This document shows positions 37,579 to 49,599 of a stretch of DNA of 64,000 bases, one piece after another. The stretch comes from Sthenelais limicola. Taxonomy: Eukaryota; Annelida; Polychaeta; Phyllodocida; Sigalionidae. The stretch's first letter is position 1, and every line of letters begins with the position of its first letter. A model generated the notes under the pieces. The model searched no databases, was not told the origin of the DNA, and was given only the letters and a program-made list of their open reading frames with translations. The position numbers and the translations under genes were made by a program. The stretch is from positions 126,404,755-126,468,754 of the forward strand of contig OW804094.1 of assembly GCA_942159475.1 (NCBI GenBank). The letters run 5' to 3'.

Positions 37579-37583
37579 GGTGA

Positions 37584-37598
37584 CCGTCCGGAGGACGG
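37584..37598. other. Short GC hairpin at end of purine tract
   Basis: CCGTCC and GGACGG pair around a GGA loop directly after the tract. Confidence 0.5.
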
Positions 37599-37851
37599 GT
37601 GCTTTGCTAGTATTACAAGTATATCCCAATATGACTCTAATATCAATGATTTAAAAGTAATAGGCTGACCATCATTACACTAATATTGATTCTTTTTTCG
37701 AGAGGGATGAATGATCTTGTCTTATATTACACGTGAAAAATGTGTTGATTTCATTAATGCTTACATCACAAATGTCATTTTTCTATGCTGAGTGTCTACT
37801 ACTGTCTACTAGCTTGAACTAAGAACACACAATATGCATAGCAAGATTCTC

Positions 37852-38069
37852 TTAAAACTGCATTCTCAGCTATTATGGCAAACAAAATCTGACAAATTTA
37901 GTCATATTATGGCTTCTAGGAATGAACTTATCAATATTCTGCTGCTGTTATATGTTTATACAAGAATTTGAAGTCGAATCCGGTGAGCGATAACAAATGA
38001 AGCCACCACTGGAATTATAAATGTGGACTTTTATGAATCCCTGTAGCAAAAACAACCGGACAAAAGCCT
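37852..38069. mobile_element. MITE family A, copy 4 (right part missing)
   Basis: Begins TTAAAACTGCATTCTCAG and follows the reverse orientation through GAAGTCGAATCCGGTGAGCG and GTGGACTTTTATGAA to ACAACCGGACAAAAGCC. Similarity then ends abruptly and is followed by a CCTACGCCTACAC short repeat. The terminal third is missing. Confidence 0.76.
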
Positions 38070-38090
38070 TCGGGGAAAAGATCCCCCCAC

Positions 38091-38136
38091 CCCTACGCCT
38101 ACACCCTTCGCACTCTACGCCTACACCTACGCCTAG
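38091..38136. repeat. CTACGCCTACAC repeat
   Basis: Short imperfect repeat directly after family A copy 4 breaks off. Confidence 0.75.
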
Positions 38137-38139
38137 ACA

Positions 38140-41100
38140 CACAGAAAGAATCGCCAAAACATGGACCTTGTTAGGAACTGCTGTATATCAAAATTGGTTT
38201 TATATTGTTTTCAGGGGCAAGCTGGAAGACACCACGAAGGCCATTTTCGGCTCCATATGTTTGTACTCATTGAGCGGAAATAAATTACTATTTACTGGAT
38301 TTTTTTTTGTACAAATTTATTTATTCAGGAAATTATTAACACAATTTATAGCACGCTCATCCGTAGATGTTTTTCGTTGTGCCCTGAGATAATACAAGAA
38401 ATTAGACAAAAATTACAGAGAGAGCTAGGATGGATAATTAAACAATCAAAGTACTACAAACTCATTAATACAGTACAATCATAGCCAATGAATCAATAAT
38501 GTAATGATATGAAATAAGTCCAGACTAATTTAGTAAGCGGTACATCATACAAGGGCGTGAGAGGGTGTCGGTGACCTCCGAACATACCAGCACACAGTAG
38601 TAGAACCATTCGTGAACGTACAGTCAATCAAGTAATTCCAAGCAGCATAGCCAAAGTATCATAAATTTCAGATAGGCGGATGTATGTATACATGTATCTC
38701 AACATTAAAATTTGACTATGTAATTCTTCTGTGGTATATATGTATATAATATTATATTGCATGTATGCAACAACATTTTCTGCAAAATACATTAATGCTT
38801 GATTGATGATCAAGTGCTATAGCCTTGCGGAATACCATTATGACGGAATTATTAGTCAATCAATAGTATCATCAGCTATATTACACTAATTAATTATTAC
38901 ATGCCAGTATACCGGCCTGGCTTTAGGCATTCCCCCTGGGGAGCCCAAGGTTCATCCCAGCCTGGAATATCGAGAAACTCTAGTACCATCAGGTCCTCCA
39001 ATAATCTGCTCTCCCCTCACTCTATCAGGCAAATCACTATAATCCAATCAATGCCACCTCCACAATCCAATTTAGGTGATGAATTTTTATATACGTTAAA
39101 TTGGGAGGGGGTGTTAGTAGCACGCTCCATTGTGGCTTGACATGAAATGGCTAGAGCAGCTCCATGTGCTATGTCAAGGTGAAAGTGCTTGCCAGTAAGA
39201 GCTAATTTCATTAATAAAAGTTGTCTCCATCGATGGGCAATAAAACCATGCAAGGGGTACGTACGTACGTACGTACGTACGGTGAACATGTTTTTTTCTT
39301 TCGTCACTCTCGCGGTGGATGATCTAATGCATGTTTGGTCAAAGTAGAAAAAGATGGGCAACTTTCACGTGACAACTTCTACGTAACCGATCGTGGCACG
39401 CGGCAAGTTGGAGTAGCTTGCTTTGGTTTTACCATAAATGGCAATTTTTCCTGACAATTCCACCTGCAGTCAGCGTCCGAAGGGGGGAAAAATGGCATAT
39501 AATGGCTGTTGCCAAGTGAGTGGAAGTCTTGTATGCTAAAATATGAACTATATCCAAGGTTTTCCTCGTGAATGACAACCTTCATTGTTGCTTTGTAGGG
39601 AGACCGCATTGATCAAATATAATTTTTACATCGTAATTAATTCCCGGATCGCCAGGAACTTGTATTAATTGGGTAAGTGGTATGCCTTGAATAATTAACC
39701 CTCAATGACTGATGAGCGAGGGCAATGCTTTAGCTCAATCATGTACCAGGGCCAACAATTAAAACTACTTTCCTTTTTAGGCAAACAGAGGAGGTTTCTC
39801 CCGATTTCCGAAGTTATCAGAAAGGAGACATTAATCAGACCCGACGTAGATCAGGTTGCTCCAGAAAGAGGACTAAATAATGAATAACGCCGAATTTAAT
39901 TCGATCTGCAAACAATTTAAACTTTTGATTTGGTCATCTGATTCGATATGGTTCCCTAATTCAATTATGTTTATATTATCGATTTCGCTTAAGTTTCAAT
40001 TTCTTGTTTAATTGGTGTAACGTTATGTTTTAACTCTGGTGGAAAGCCGTCATACTGTTACTGATCGTGTTGGCTTTTTCCCAGTGACAAGCCTGTAAAC
40101 ACACCTGGAAATATTCACAAGAATATCGCGTTCGGGGTGTAAGATGAGTCTTGGAATTGATGTCTCCCACCTGGACCAATTAGGAACAAAATCTTCGTGT
40201 GGACGCGCACCGACAATGAGATCATTTATGTCGACATATATTGACCAAGGTTCGAAGTGGGGAAATGGCATAATGGCCAAGGTCATACACGGGAATGTAC
40301 TCTACATTATTTAAGTGGCTTCATTGATTACTCTTAAGGCTTGATTCCACTGAGCCGATTTTCTCACGCGAGGCAGTCGGCTGACCGATGAAAAAACGGC
40401 CTGTCGATTGACCGATGGCAGTTGGCTGTCACTGCTGACAGTCTATTAATGTCGTCCTCCACCTCCACTTATACCTGACAGCCCTCTGTTTCTCCTCCGA
40501 CTGCCCCCTGTCTAGATAATCGGTTCAGATGCCAGAAGGCTTTATAAGCTATACACCTTACCTTTAGTGCATGATATACATTCAGAATCAACCTATCTAT
40601 ATAATAGGCAATGGTCAGGATTTGGAATAGTGAACAACCGAAAAGATTAAATTATTACTAGTGTCCTCCCATTTGTTGTCATTGATTTTATAATGAAATA
40701 TCTATAGATAGTGTGCAGGGAGTGGTGTATCGAATTTCCCCTTGCATGAAGATAAAAGATAACATATGTTCGTCCTTATCTGAATCATTATCCTAGTTTA
40801 AAAACTCAAATTTTGACTCAGGTTTCATGACAATAAGACACATTCCTTCGGGCCCTTAAACATGTCGCAATGTCTTTTTTACGAGACCGACATGATTCAT
40901 TACAGTTTGAAATTCGAAACGGGGGGCAAAGCGTTCGAAGATAAACGATTCACTGCTTGGCCTATTGAAGGTTAACCATACACTCCACATTACATCATTT
41001 AATTAAAGATCCCTGTTCAAAGACGTAATTGCTTGACTGCTTGAAGCTCTGGGAACCTGGGATCAGGAGAGAGGCAGCAGCGATTCCAAATGGCCTTTCA

Positions 41101-42600
41101 ACAAAAGCCAGTTTTATTTTTTCATTACCCTTTCCTCACACGAATGGTGCTCCTTGCTTCTAATTTGATAATCAACTCCTTGTTTATAAGGACAAACTCC
41201 CCCTTAATCTGATCGCCAAATGTCGCGCAGTCGCAACCCCAGAGCAATGTGGGCGAAGATACCGTCGCCAGAAATCATTTTTAGGGCATTAATTCCTGAC
41301 TAATATAGTTTCAGTGACGAAAAAAGGACCTGTGGTTAATTTACGTCAGTTTCAGAATTTCTCAATGGGTTACCCTAGATTTGTATCCTGTCACCGCATG
41401 TCAGGCAACGCATGCATGGCATGGGGGGATTTCTGATTTTAAGGGGAATTTCAGATTAACACGATCCATTCAACGGCTGAATTAATCACTCAGGAAGACT
41501 TTTTTCCTATCAAAAGGCCCAGATGCTGACTGGAGGTATCTATAAATGTGTCAAGCCTTTTCCCCTATTCGTTGGCGAGCATTCTTTATCTTGTTCCTTG
41601 ATCAATTCGTCACCTTAGGCCATGTTTTGCGCCCATTCATCTTCTTCTACTTCCTACATAATCCATTCGTCGTCCATAATTTCAGTCGACATTCCTCAGC
41701 CTTCTTTCCATACAAAGATCAGGCGCCGATAATTCTCAGGCCATGTCCAATACACGTTGATTGCTAACTTCAAATTGCCAAGTAGTATATAGAAAAATAC
41801 CGTATATACACGGTTGTGATATTTAATGAGAATACGCCACCCGCAGTGAGCATTCATCTTTCCTCAATTATGAAATGAAATACTATTATTTTCTTTAGGC
41901 AACTACAACAGCAATCAATGCATTTTTCCTCCGGATATAATAAATCCGCCCGTGAGGCAAATTAAATTCGAACTTCTGATGTGAAAATACAAGGAACTGA
42001 GGGGAAATTACTAGATTACAAATGAACCCAAGCTGTGCACTTCTTGGAAGCCCTGGATATAGCCAGTCTGCTCGCTGGCTTTCCTTTGTTCCAGCCGGCA
42101 TCAAGAAACTTTAATCTGGTCTAGTTGTGGCCATGTGACCAGTAGGGAAACACAATTAGCCCGGAGCCAGGCGGCCTGTTTGCTGGTCCCCTATCAATTC
42201 CCCCTGGTGCCCCGTGACAGGTAACGTATGGTTCCCGGACAGGAATTCCTCTTCCCCTGGCGTGGGCTATAACCGCATGACCTAACCGCGGATGAACAAG
42301 ACCCACTTGGGGTCAACACGGAACAAGAACGAGGCCCTAGATACTTGGCCAGGCCAACCTGAGCTTAGCCTTTACCTCGCTTTTTTACCACTGATATATA
42401 CTTTGTCCGGTTGGTCGACACATCTACTGCTTTTTCCTGCAGTCTGTAGCAAAAGAGACCACGCCATTAGGTGTAATGATGGTAATGTTGCGATGTTCTT
42501 TTCGGTAATTTTTCTAAGGTTGTTTTGAAATTTTAAAACTTTGAAATTCTAAATCTCAAAATCTCAAATAAATTATTACAATCCTTCCACGTGTTGGCAA
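38140..42600. other. Non-coding, no gene seen
   Basis: Only the GTAC microsatellite stands out. GC rises at 42040-42300, where short frames are open on both strands. Confidence 0.5.
39257..39280. repeat. (GTAC)6 self-complementary microsatellite
   Basis: Six perfect GTAC units, each palindromic, so the tract can extrude as a cruciform. Confidence 0.95.
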
Positions 42601-42606
42601 AGACCA

Positions 42607-42698
42607 AGCAATTCAATTGCAAGGGCCTGCGATCCTCAGTCGCAGGTTGGTTTCCCGCGCAGCGCTCATTGCGACTTGCAAGTGGCGATTGAATTGCT
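42607..42698. repeat. Structured foldback with AGCAATTCAAT arms
   Basis: AGCAATTCAATTGCAAG (42607-42623) faces CTTGCAAGTGGCGATTGAATTGCT (42675-42698), which is its imperfect reverse complement. Inside lies a second hairpin, CCTGCGA with TCGCAGG. It could be a small MITE or a structured RNA. No tRNA fold is evident. Confidence 0.5.
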
Positions 42699-43079
42699 GT
42701 GGATTCGCTAGTAAGGGCCTAGTCCACTAAGTCGACAATTTTCTTCAGGCATATCTTTCCAATACCTTTACTCTGTGCACTTCAATAACGCTATGATAAT
42801 GTGGGAATACATCAGCGTGTCAACTTACATGTCAAATGTACTACACTGATCTCACCTCAAGGCGGTGACATCGAAACTGTCATTTGCCACAAAATTACCC
42901 AAATTTGAGGTCACACAAGGAATTGCTCTCACAGAAAATGTATCCCAGGGGGTAGCGCAGCGTTATCAAGCGACAACTCATGGGATCGTCATTAACATTT
43001 CTCTTTGGATTAACCGGCTTATCTCAATCTGATTGTTGGCTAGAAAATCATATTTCGGGCTGGCTAAAAATGCGCCTCA

Positions 43080-43114
43080 ATGCGCATGCGTGACTGAACA
43101 CGAGGTCACGTGAG
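43080..43114. promoter_or_regulatory. NRF1-like site and E-box pair
   Basis: ATGCGCATGCGTG (43080-43092) matches the NRF1 palindrome, and TCACGTGA (43106-43113) is an E-box 14 bases away. Both are typical of TATA-less housekeeping promoters. A GCGCCTCAATGCGCATGCG run makes the block CpG-rich. Confidence 0.35.
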
Positions 43115-43418
43115 CTGGTCCTCCACAGGGGGCCTGCATTAATCCGGTTAGGGACTTCTCATCCTGTTTAATCTACTCGTCGGATGATCCCTGGCTGGAT
43201 CAACCTGGCAACGAGCGCCTCGTGTGACTACCTGGATGTCAATGATCCCCGGCATCAACCTACACCACTGGGACTTCAATGCTTATTGTTTTATCTCCTG
43301 CTTGTTCTGAAAATCGGAGATCATGAACGGGCGATTTCTGATCATCAGGAGCCCCACCCTTCCAATGTGAGCAGACCTACCCGTACTGCTGCTGTTTTAC
43401 ACTCGTATGATTAGGAAT

Positions 43419-43466
43419 GTATCTGAGAATATAAGAGTACAGGTATATCTGAGAAATAAGAATATA
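43419..43466. repeat. ATCTGAGAAATAAGA repeat, first cluster
   Basis: Two units (GTATCTGAGAATATAAGA, TATATCTGAGAAATAAGAAT). Related units recur at 43733-43774. Confidence 0.75.
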
Positions 43467-43732
43467 TCGGAGGATAAGTTACGTAATAGCCAGTCAGTAG
43501 TGTGTCATCACAGCTGGAGATCTGACCATTGATTTAAATTATTGATTATAACCTATGCACGATCCACATCAATCGTTATTAAAGCACTTGACAATAGTCA
43601 TTCAAGCTCTTCACAGTTGTTCGTCGATATTACAATAATTATTATACACCAAGACTTATCAAATATAATAATATGCGACAGGTTATGGTTAAGAAAACCT
43701 TTAAAACAAAACAAAGAATATAATAATATTTA

Positions 43733-43774
43733 TATGTCTGAGAAATAAGAATATATCTGAGAAATAAGATTATA
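43733..43774. repeat. ATCTGAGAAATAAGA repeat, second cluster
   Basis: Two adjacent TCTGAGAAATAAGA units about 270 bp after the first cluster. Confidence 0.75.
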
Positions 43775-44544
43775 CACATACCTGAATATGAAACATCCTA
43801 ACCGTTAAAAAAATATGTGGCGAGAAAACCAGAGAAACTTGACCGATGGGGGCTGATGTTACCGATATCTGGATCCAACTCCCTGGTTTTTATACAATTT
43901 TACATCAGTGTATGTAAAAGAACGATCAGGACGTAGGGGTAAAACCGATTGCATGGTGGAACATCCCCATTAGATGTAAAGGGCATTCGATAAAGAAGGG
44001 CGAGTACAACATGTATTGGTCATTCAGTGTTCCACAAGGCCTCGGGCTGAACTATTTATACCCACTTTGGAATGTTTCTGATTGTTGTCGCCAGTTTTGT
44101 AAAGGCCAACGTGATACTACACAACCATGGTCCTAGCTCATGACCCAGAAATTGTCAAACATATTTTTTCCCAGGAGAAACATGTTCCAAATAACTGTAC
44201 TTTTTCATTTGATACTGAGAATATACCAGATGAATTCTAATGCAGAAGAACTGACTGGATATATTCAGAGACAGCTTCATGGATATCATCTCATATCGAA
44301 TAAGTCCACATGTGCAAAATAAATATCGATATTGTATTTGTGAACGGAAAATATCGATTTATTATTGGCTCTTTCCCATTTTTTGTTAGCACGACTGATG
44401 CAGAATTCCTAATGGTAAAATAAAGAAAATTAGAAGATGACATTCGGAAGTATGTCCTTTCATACAATTGCTTTCGTGTGAGGGAGAGAAATAAGGTCAC
44501 AATATAGGCTAAAGAGGGTTAATTATTATGCTACGACACTCCAA

Positions 44545-44757
44545 AAATTTGAAGTCGAATCGGTGAGAGGAAAAGGCCGCAAATGAGCGATAATAGGTGA
44601 AGCCACTATAGAAAAAGATTTCGATAGTCTCTGAAATATAAATGTGGACGTTTATGAAGCAAAAACAACCAGACAAAATCCTCCAAAATCTTGATTAATT
44701 GACTTTTAGATGGGTTGGAAAGGGACGGAACAATGTCAACAGAGAATGCAGCTTTAA
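44545..44757. mobile_element. MITE family A, copy 5 (left part missing)
   Basis: Starts inside the element at TTTGAAGTCGAATCGGTGAG, continues through AAATGTGGACGTTTATGAAG and AACAACCAGACAAAATCC, and ends in the correct right terminus GAGAATGCAGCTTTAA. The left inverted repeat and about 100 bases are absent. Confidence 0.76.
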
Positions 44758-44759
44758 CA

Positions 44760-45560
44760 GTGCAAAAATACTGATAATAGCAAGGGGAATACCACTGATA
44801 AAGGAATACAACAGGATTAATACCCAGTTGAATAAAAGCAGCGCATTTCTACCCTGAACATTGTAGACTCTCCAGTGCAGCATCCGAATGTCATGAGTGC
44901 GCATGCTTTAGGTGCCACATCCGGTCACATTTTTCAAACTTCCGTCAGCCTGACGTGACAGTCGGCGTTGGTTGGGAGTTGGGTGGACATGTGCAGGTGG
45001 TATTTAGATGTAATGGTCGGGGGGACAGGGGGAAATGAGTACCTAATCTCTTGCTTTCTTTGACCCGTTGACCACATTTCATTCAACAGAGGAAACCTTC
45101 AAACCATGCCAAGAAGGAATTAAATAGTATTAGTAACCTGACGTGGTTCATTATCAAGAATGCTGAATACTTTCTCGGATGCAAATAGGCCTATATTGAA
45201 GGTGAGAGGATCTAAAATAGTTGTGTAGAACTAGAAAAGACCTGTGTCATTCAGGTTCCATAACTCTGAAGTCCATCATATGCCTAGCTTTATTTAGATA
45301 TAGATCAGGTACAAATCCGAAGAGGAGAATCTCCAGTTTCACAGCCAACATTAGCCGACACAGAACCCCTTGATCAAACGATATTTGCGTATAAATAACC
45401 CCCAGGAAGATACGTATAAGAATGTATCTAGAGTGCAGGATATATTGCAAAGGTGTATTTTCCAATTCTGTAAATTATATGGATTTGTGTAATTATAGAA
45501 TTCTGACAGTACATACATCTCCATTGGCTTGGCAGCCTTCTAGCTGTTTCTCCCCCGACT
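44760..45560. other. Non-coding, no gene seen
   Basis: Short chance frames only. Confidence 0.5.
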
Positions 45561-45564
45561 CCGC

Positions 45565-45608
45565 TCCCCCACCCCCACCCCCAAACACACACTAACACAC
45601 ACACACTT
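45565..45608. repeat. C-rich and CA microsatellite
   Basis: CCCCCACCCCCACCCCCA followed by CACACACTAACACACACACAC. Confidence 0.85.
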
Positions 45609-45884
45609 AGAATAATCGGCTCAGTGGATACTTTATTTTAAACTGGTAATTATAGCATTCATACCACTCTCCCTTATCACCCACCCCGGTGTCATACCTG
45701 CCGATTATAGAGGTAGGTTGTTTCTACCTATTGTTGACAAGATTTAGTCCACATTACTGAGCTATAATTACTATCACAGGGATGTAGGAACCTCTAAAAG
45801 AAAACTTTATTTCTATTATTCTTATCTATATTTCAATTTTAAAGCATCGGGAAAAGGGTTTCACTTGAAAAAGAAAGAAAGCAT

Positions 45885-46055
45885 TCACAGGCCTGCAATG
45901 TACCAAATGGGGTAAGAAACCGTGGAATAAAATCGGCCAGTTGCAGCCAACAATCTTCCGAGCGTGTATTTCTGGGATATCGCCAGCAGGAAGTATTTCT
46001 CCTTCTCCTGTCTCAGATAGGCGTGGCTCCTCCTGGCGAATGAGACAAATAGGGT
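45885..46055 (-). CDS. Candidate 3'-terminal exon, unknown protein
   Basis: On the minus strand, TTCATTTGGCTGTCCAG is a plausible splice acceptor ending just before 46055. The next 56 codons are open to a TGA at 45885-45887. Composition is protein-like: hydrophobic start (TLFVSFARR), a charged stretch (YLRQEKEKYFLLAISQKYTL) and a hydrophobic, aromatic end (STVSYPIWYIAGL). Codons favour G/C at third positions (CAG GAG AAG GAG, CTG CTG), unlike the AT-rich surroundings. The open frame extends slightly 5' of the acceptor but has no ATG. I cannot assign a family. A conserved non-coding block or chance remains possible. Confidence 0.33.
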   Translation of the reverse strand, partial: TLFVSFARRSHAYLRQEKEKYFLLAISQKYTLGRLLAATGRFYSTVSYPIWYIAGL

Positions 46056-46069
46056 CTGGACAGCCAAAT

Positions 46070-48355
46070 GAACTTGATGACCCCAGAATATGTAAGATGT
46101 ATTCCCTTATTGATCATGGGGTAGAGTATTGGATTGGACATCCAGTTCCTCTTAGTATATTCTGCCTATACAGCAGTATAATAATCGGGAGGTTAATAAT
46201 TGATATCTTCTCCTTAGTGGTCGAATTCTGACAATGGAAATTTAAGAGAGTGGTTTTATGTTTGACGTCATTGCAATTTTGATGAAAGTGAAAACGCCCG
46301 AGAAAGGTGAAAGCATGAAATACGAATGTTTGCTCCAATTTCTCACCTGTACTTTCTTATCTTTTGTGAAGACTGCATTACTTCGACATTTCCTAGCTTG
46401 CTGATTCACAGCTCGACTATCAACGCTCTGATCAAAGGGGGTTGGAATTACGAAAACAATTTCCTGATACCAGATCATCTCTTCCATGGTACTTAATTAG
46501 GCACATTTCTGGCTACCTACATTGAACCTTCATGTTGCCTCAAAAAAGAATATGTTTTTCCATGAACTTCAGGTGCAGAATCAATGACATATGACACTTG
46601 TTCCCTTGGAATATTTAAGACCCCCCCAACCCCCCAATCCCCCCCCCCCCCACCACCACCACCAATGCATTGGTGCTACATCACCTACGGCATGTTGTTA
46701 CACTTCTTACAGTATCCTCGGTTTCAGGCCATCACCTCCTACCTTACACTATTACAGGAACAGGTAGGAAGGCCTATTTTATGCAACTGAAGTGATTGAC
46801 ACTGTATTACATCTACACTCAAGAAGGTGCATGAGCCCGTAAGCAACCCAGTCCTAATTTGTAAGTGCCATTCCTTACACGGCAATCTAGGTACTGAACT
46901 GAAGATAATGCATTTAATTTCACCAATGGGTTCACACAATCACCTTTGAGAGACAATCTACTTGTTTCCGAGTTTTTCCTTATCATCACGCATATATGAA
47001 TATATAATATATTGTTGCAGTGTGCAAAGTTCATTTAATATAATGTAATGTAAAGGGGTTCCGAATTGTGTCCGAAAAATTAGACATCAAAGACATAGTA
47101 TTGAGCATTGGCATGAAATGTATAGCCGAGCAGTTAATAATAAATATCTTCTCCTTTGGTCCTTGACCAATAAACCTCAGAAACGTACACCATACATGTT
47201 CTACATTCTTCCAGTGATATTGATGAGTTATCAGTAGCATTAAGGATAGGTTACCTCCGCATCCTTTAACCAGTAATGCAACTTATACATATTATGGCTT
47301 CTGATAATGGCGATTCCTGTGATTGGTCCTATCTTTACGAGATGTCAAGAGATGATGAGGACGACAAATTGGCCGCGGCAGCAACAATATTATATTTAAT
47401 ATATATTATATAAATAAAAATATTTTCGGAATCTCCTGTATGTGGGACCCTGAAAACGGTAGAAATGCCATACCAGACAGCTATATACAGTCGTCTGTGA
47501 GGAAAGACTTTCTATAATCAAATAAGATGCGTACTTCATGCTAAACTCACACGGAAATGGTATTCTAAAAGGACAGCGGACGCAAACCTTGCAAACCTAC
47601 TGGTCTATTATATTATGTTGGCGCTTTTATATTGGTGTCTTTCAAGAAGTTTAATCATCCGGGTCAAACCATTCTAAAGCGGATATTGGAGGAATCAATT
47701 AAGGATGAGCAAAATCCTATTAACGAAAAAGCTAACATATGGACGATACATGGATTGTCATTAATATCATTCTTTAATAATCAAATGATTTGGAATGTAT
47801 ATTGACTTTCATATGAAGCATCGTGTAATAACAATTCTGCCCATCAATTCATCGGGTGGCTACTGATCAAATGGTTACACGAGGGGAGCATGTTGCAGAT
47901 TTCTCATCAGCTTTAGTTCATTGATCTGTTTTCCTAGTCCACTTTGCTCCTCCTTAAGTGACAGCTGATAGTGCCAAGCTATCAGGCGCATACTTTATGC
48001 TCACCCTTTTTAACCTTGTGATCCCTTTCCTTGTCTGGATCATCGTGTTAAAGCGTTAATATGCAGATTGGGGATAGAGATTAAGATTATACAGGGTGAC
48101 AGACTCGGGATGAGCTGGGTGGGGCCGACCTATGGTATTAATTGGAGATCAGCCGACTACTGATATTGCCATCGAACTTTTTATCTCCACCAAGGTCCTA
48201 TTAATTCTTGCTCGGCTGCGGCAGCTCACGACACACCTCTAATTTATTACATATTATGGGATGAAGCTTAGGTCACGCAGTGTCATTAAAGTTTGAAATG
48301 GTCTTGCTCCGCTAAGCTTCCCTGCCTAGCTTTAGATGAAGTGCATTTATCATTG
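46070..48355. other. Non-coding apart from poly(C) repeat
   Basis: If the minus-strand candidate exon at 45.9 kb is real, upstream exons should lie here or further right. I found none I would defend. Confidence 0.45.
46620..46664. repeat. Poly(C) and CAC repeat
   Basis: C runs of 7, 6 and 12, then four CCA/CAC units. Confidence 0.9.
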
Positions 48356-48360
48356 AAACA

Positions 48361-48464
48361 TGTTACCTATAGATACGACATTGATGTCATATTTGTCATG
48401 TTATCTATACGATATTGATGTCATATTTGTCATGTTACCTATACGACATTGATGTCATATTTGT
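48361..48464. repeat. Tandem repeat, three units of about 34 bp
   Basis: TGTTACCTATACGACATTGA then TGTCATATTTGTCA is present three times with one or two changes. The first unit carries a 3 to 4 base insertion (AGAT). Confidence 0.85.
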
Positions 48465-48715
48465 TGAGTATATTTTTTTTATCAAAAAGTCCACATACAT
48501 TTCGGAGAATGCTAAGTCTAAATAACGGTGAGGGTGGATTTGTATTTATTCTCTAATAAGCTCTCACGAAGTAAACTAACTTTTAGAATGGGAAATGTTA
48601 CAATAATTGAGGGACCGTTTTCAACCGGTGTTGCGGTTAAGCATGTCACCTTTTGTTGTGGGGAGCGTGCATAGTGTGCATGTGCGTAAAATGTAGGTAG
48701 GGGTCTCCATATAGT

Positions 48716-48922
48716 ATGGGGAAGCGCTTTAGTTTCCTTTTAATTGGTTTACAGCTTGGGCTCGGCTTATGTGCTTCAAGCAATCTGGGTGTGCCTCTCG
48801 AAGTATGGTTTCCCCAAGATGGTACTGGGAATGCTAATCAAGTCACGGAACTGAGCGGTTACTGGACGAAAGTTGGCAACGAGAGCTATGTTCCCCTCCT
48901 CATCTGTCGACAGGAACATTAA
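48716..48922 (+). CDS. Candidate small secreted protein or terminal exon
   Basis: An ATG-started frame of 68 codons. The first 20 or so residues (MGKRFSFLLIGLQLGLGLCA) have a basic start, a hydrophobic core and small residues before a possible cleavage site, like a signal peptide. The rest is polar and contains a DGTGNA segment, two Trp and one further Cys (LLICRQEH end). A second reading is possible: TTCCTTTTAATTGGTTTACAG is an excellent splice acceptor ending at 48754. The same bases may then be intron, and the exon would begin with LGLGLCASS in the same frame and end at the same TAA. No family is recognised. Confidence 0.3.
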   Translation: MGKRFSFLLIGLQLGLGLCASSNLGVPLEVWFPQDGTGNANQVTELSGYWTKVGNESYVPLLICRQEH

Positions 48923-49599
48923 GTAGACCAATTGCTTAGATTGCAAAATGAGTCCTCAACATCTATAGATATTGCTATAGAAAACTATGAAAAAAAAAAG
49001 AATATTTGGGAGGGTAGAATAATCTGGGTATAGACGACCTCATTTTTGGCAATTTGCTATGTCCTATTGTAATGCAAATGTATGAAACCTAGTTCCCATA
49101 TTGTTAAAAGAAAACTGTTGGAACTTCAGGTATTTGACTGTCGTCTTGGATGCACTCTTTGCAGGTACATCGCGGGGATCAAGGTAAAAATGCAGCAATA
49201 ATGGCCTTGATCCCTTCTCTTGGAATGCATTGCCTTTCCTTGACAGGTGAGCATAAATGTTAGCAATTGCATATATTACTAACGAAAATATAGTGGCATC
49301 CTCACCAACTTCCAATTATGTTATACTACCTGACCCCTTTAACAGATTTGAACTGTCAATAGATAAATAAAAAACAAAATTATGGGCGGAGATATGTAAC
49401 AGTTCTTTGTTAAAATAGTCTCGCCTATTAAATGCATAGATAATTCTGTTTCTATTTGAAGAATTGGAATAAAGAGGGCAACTGTAAAAATGTAATGAAT
49501 GTGTAAAATCGTTCCAGAAACAAACAGATGTTTCCAGAAATTAACAAGAAATAATTATACGAGCGCTGTGCGCCCGTCGTGAGCGATAGTTCGATTATG

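Noticed and set aside
37036..37646. Several 115 to 136-codon frames on both strands
   Set aside because: They are low-complexity translations of the purine tract.
40331..40450. GGCTGACCGATG / ATTGACCGATGGCAG repeats looked like a transposon end
   Set aside because: The repeats are short and imperfect, with no inverted partner or target duplication.
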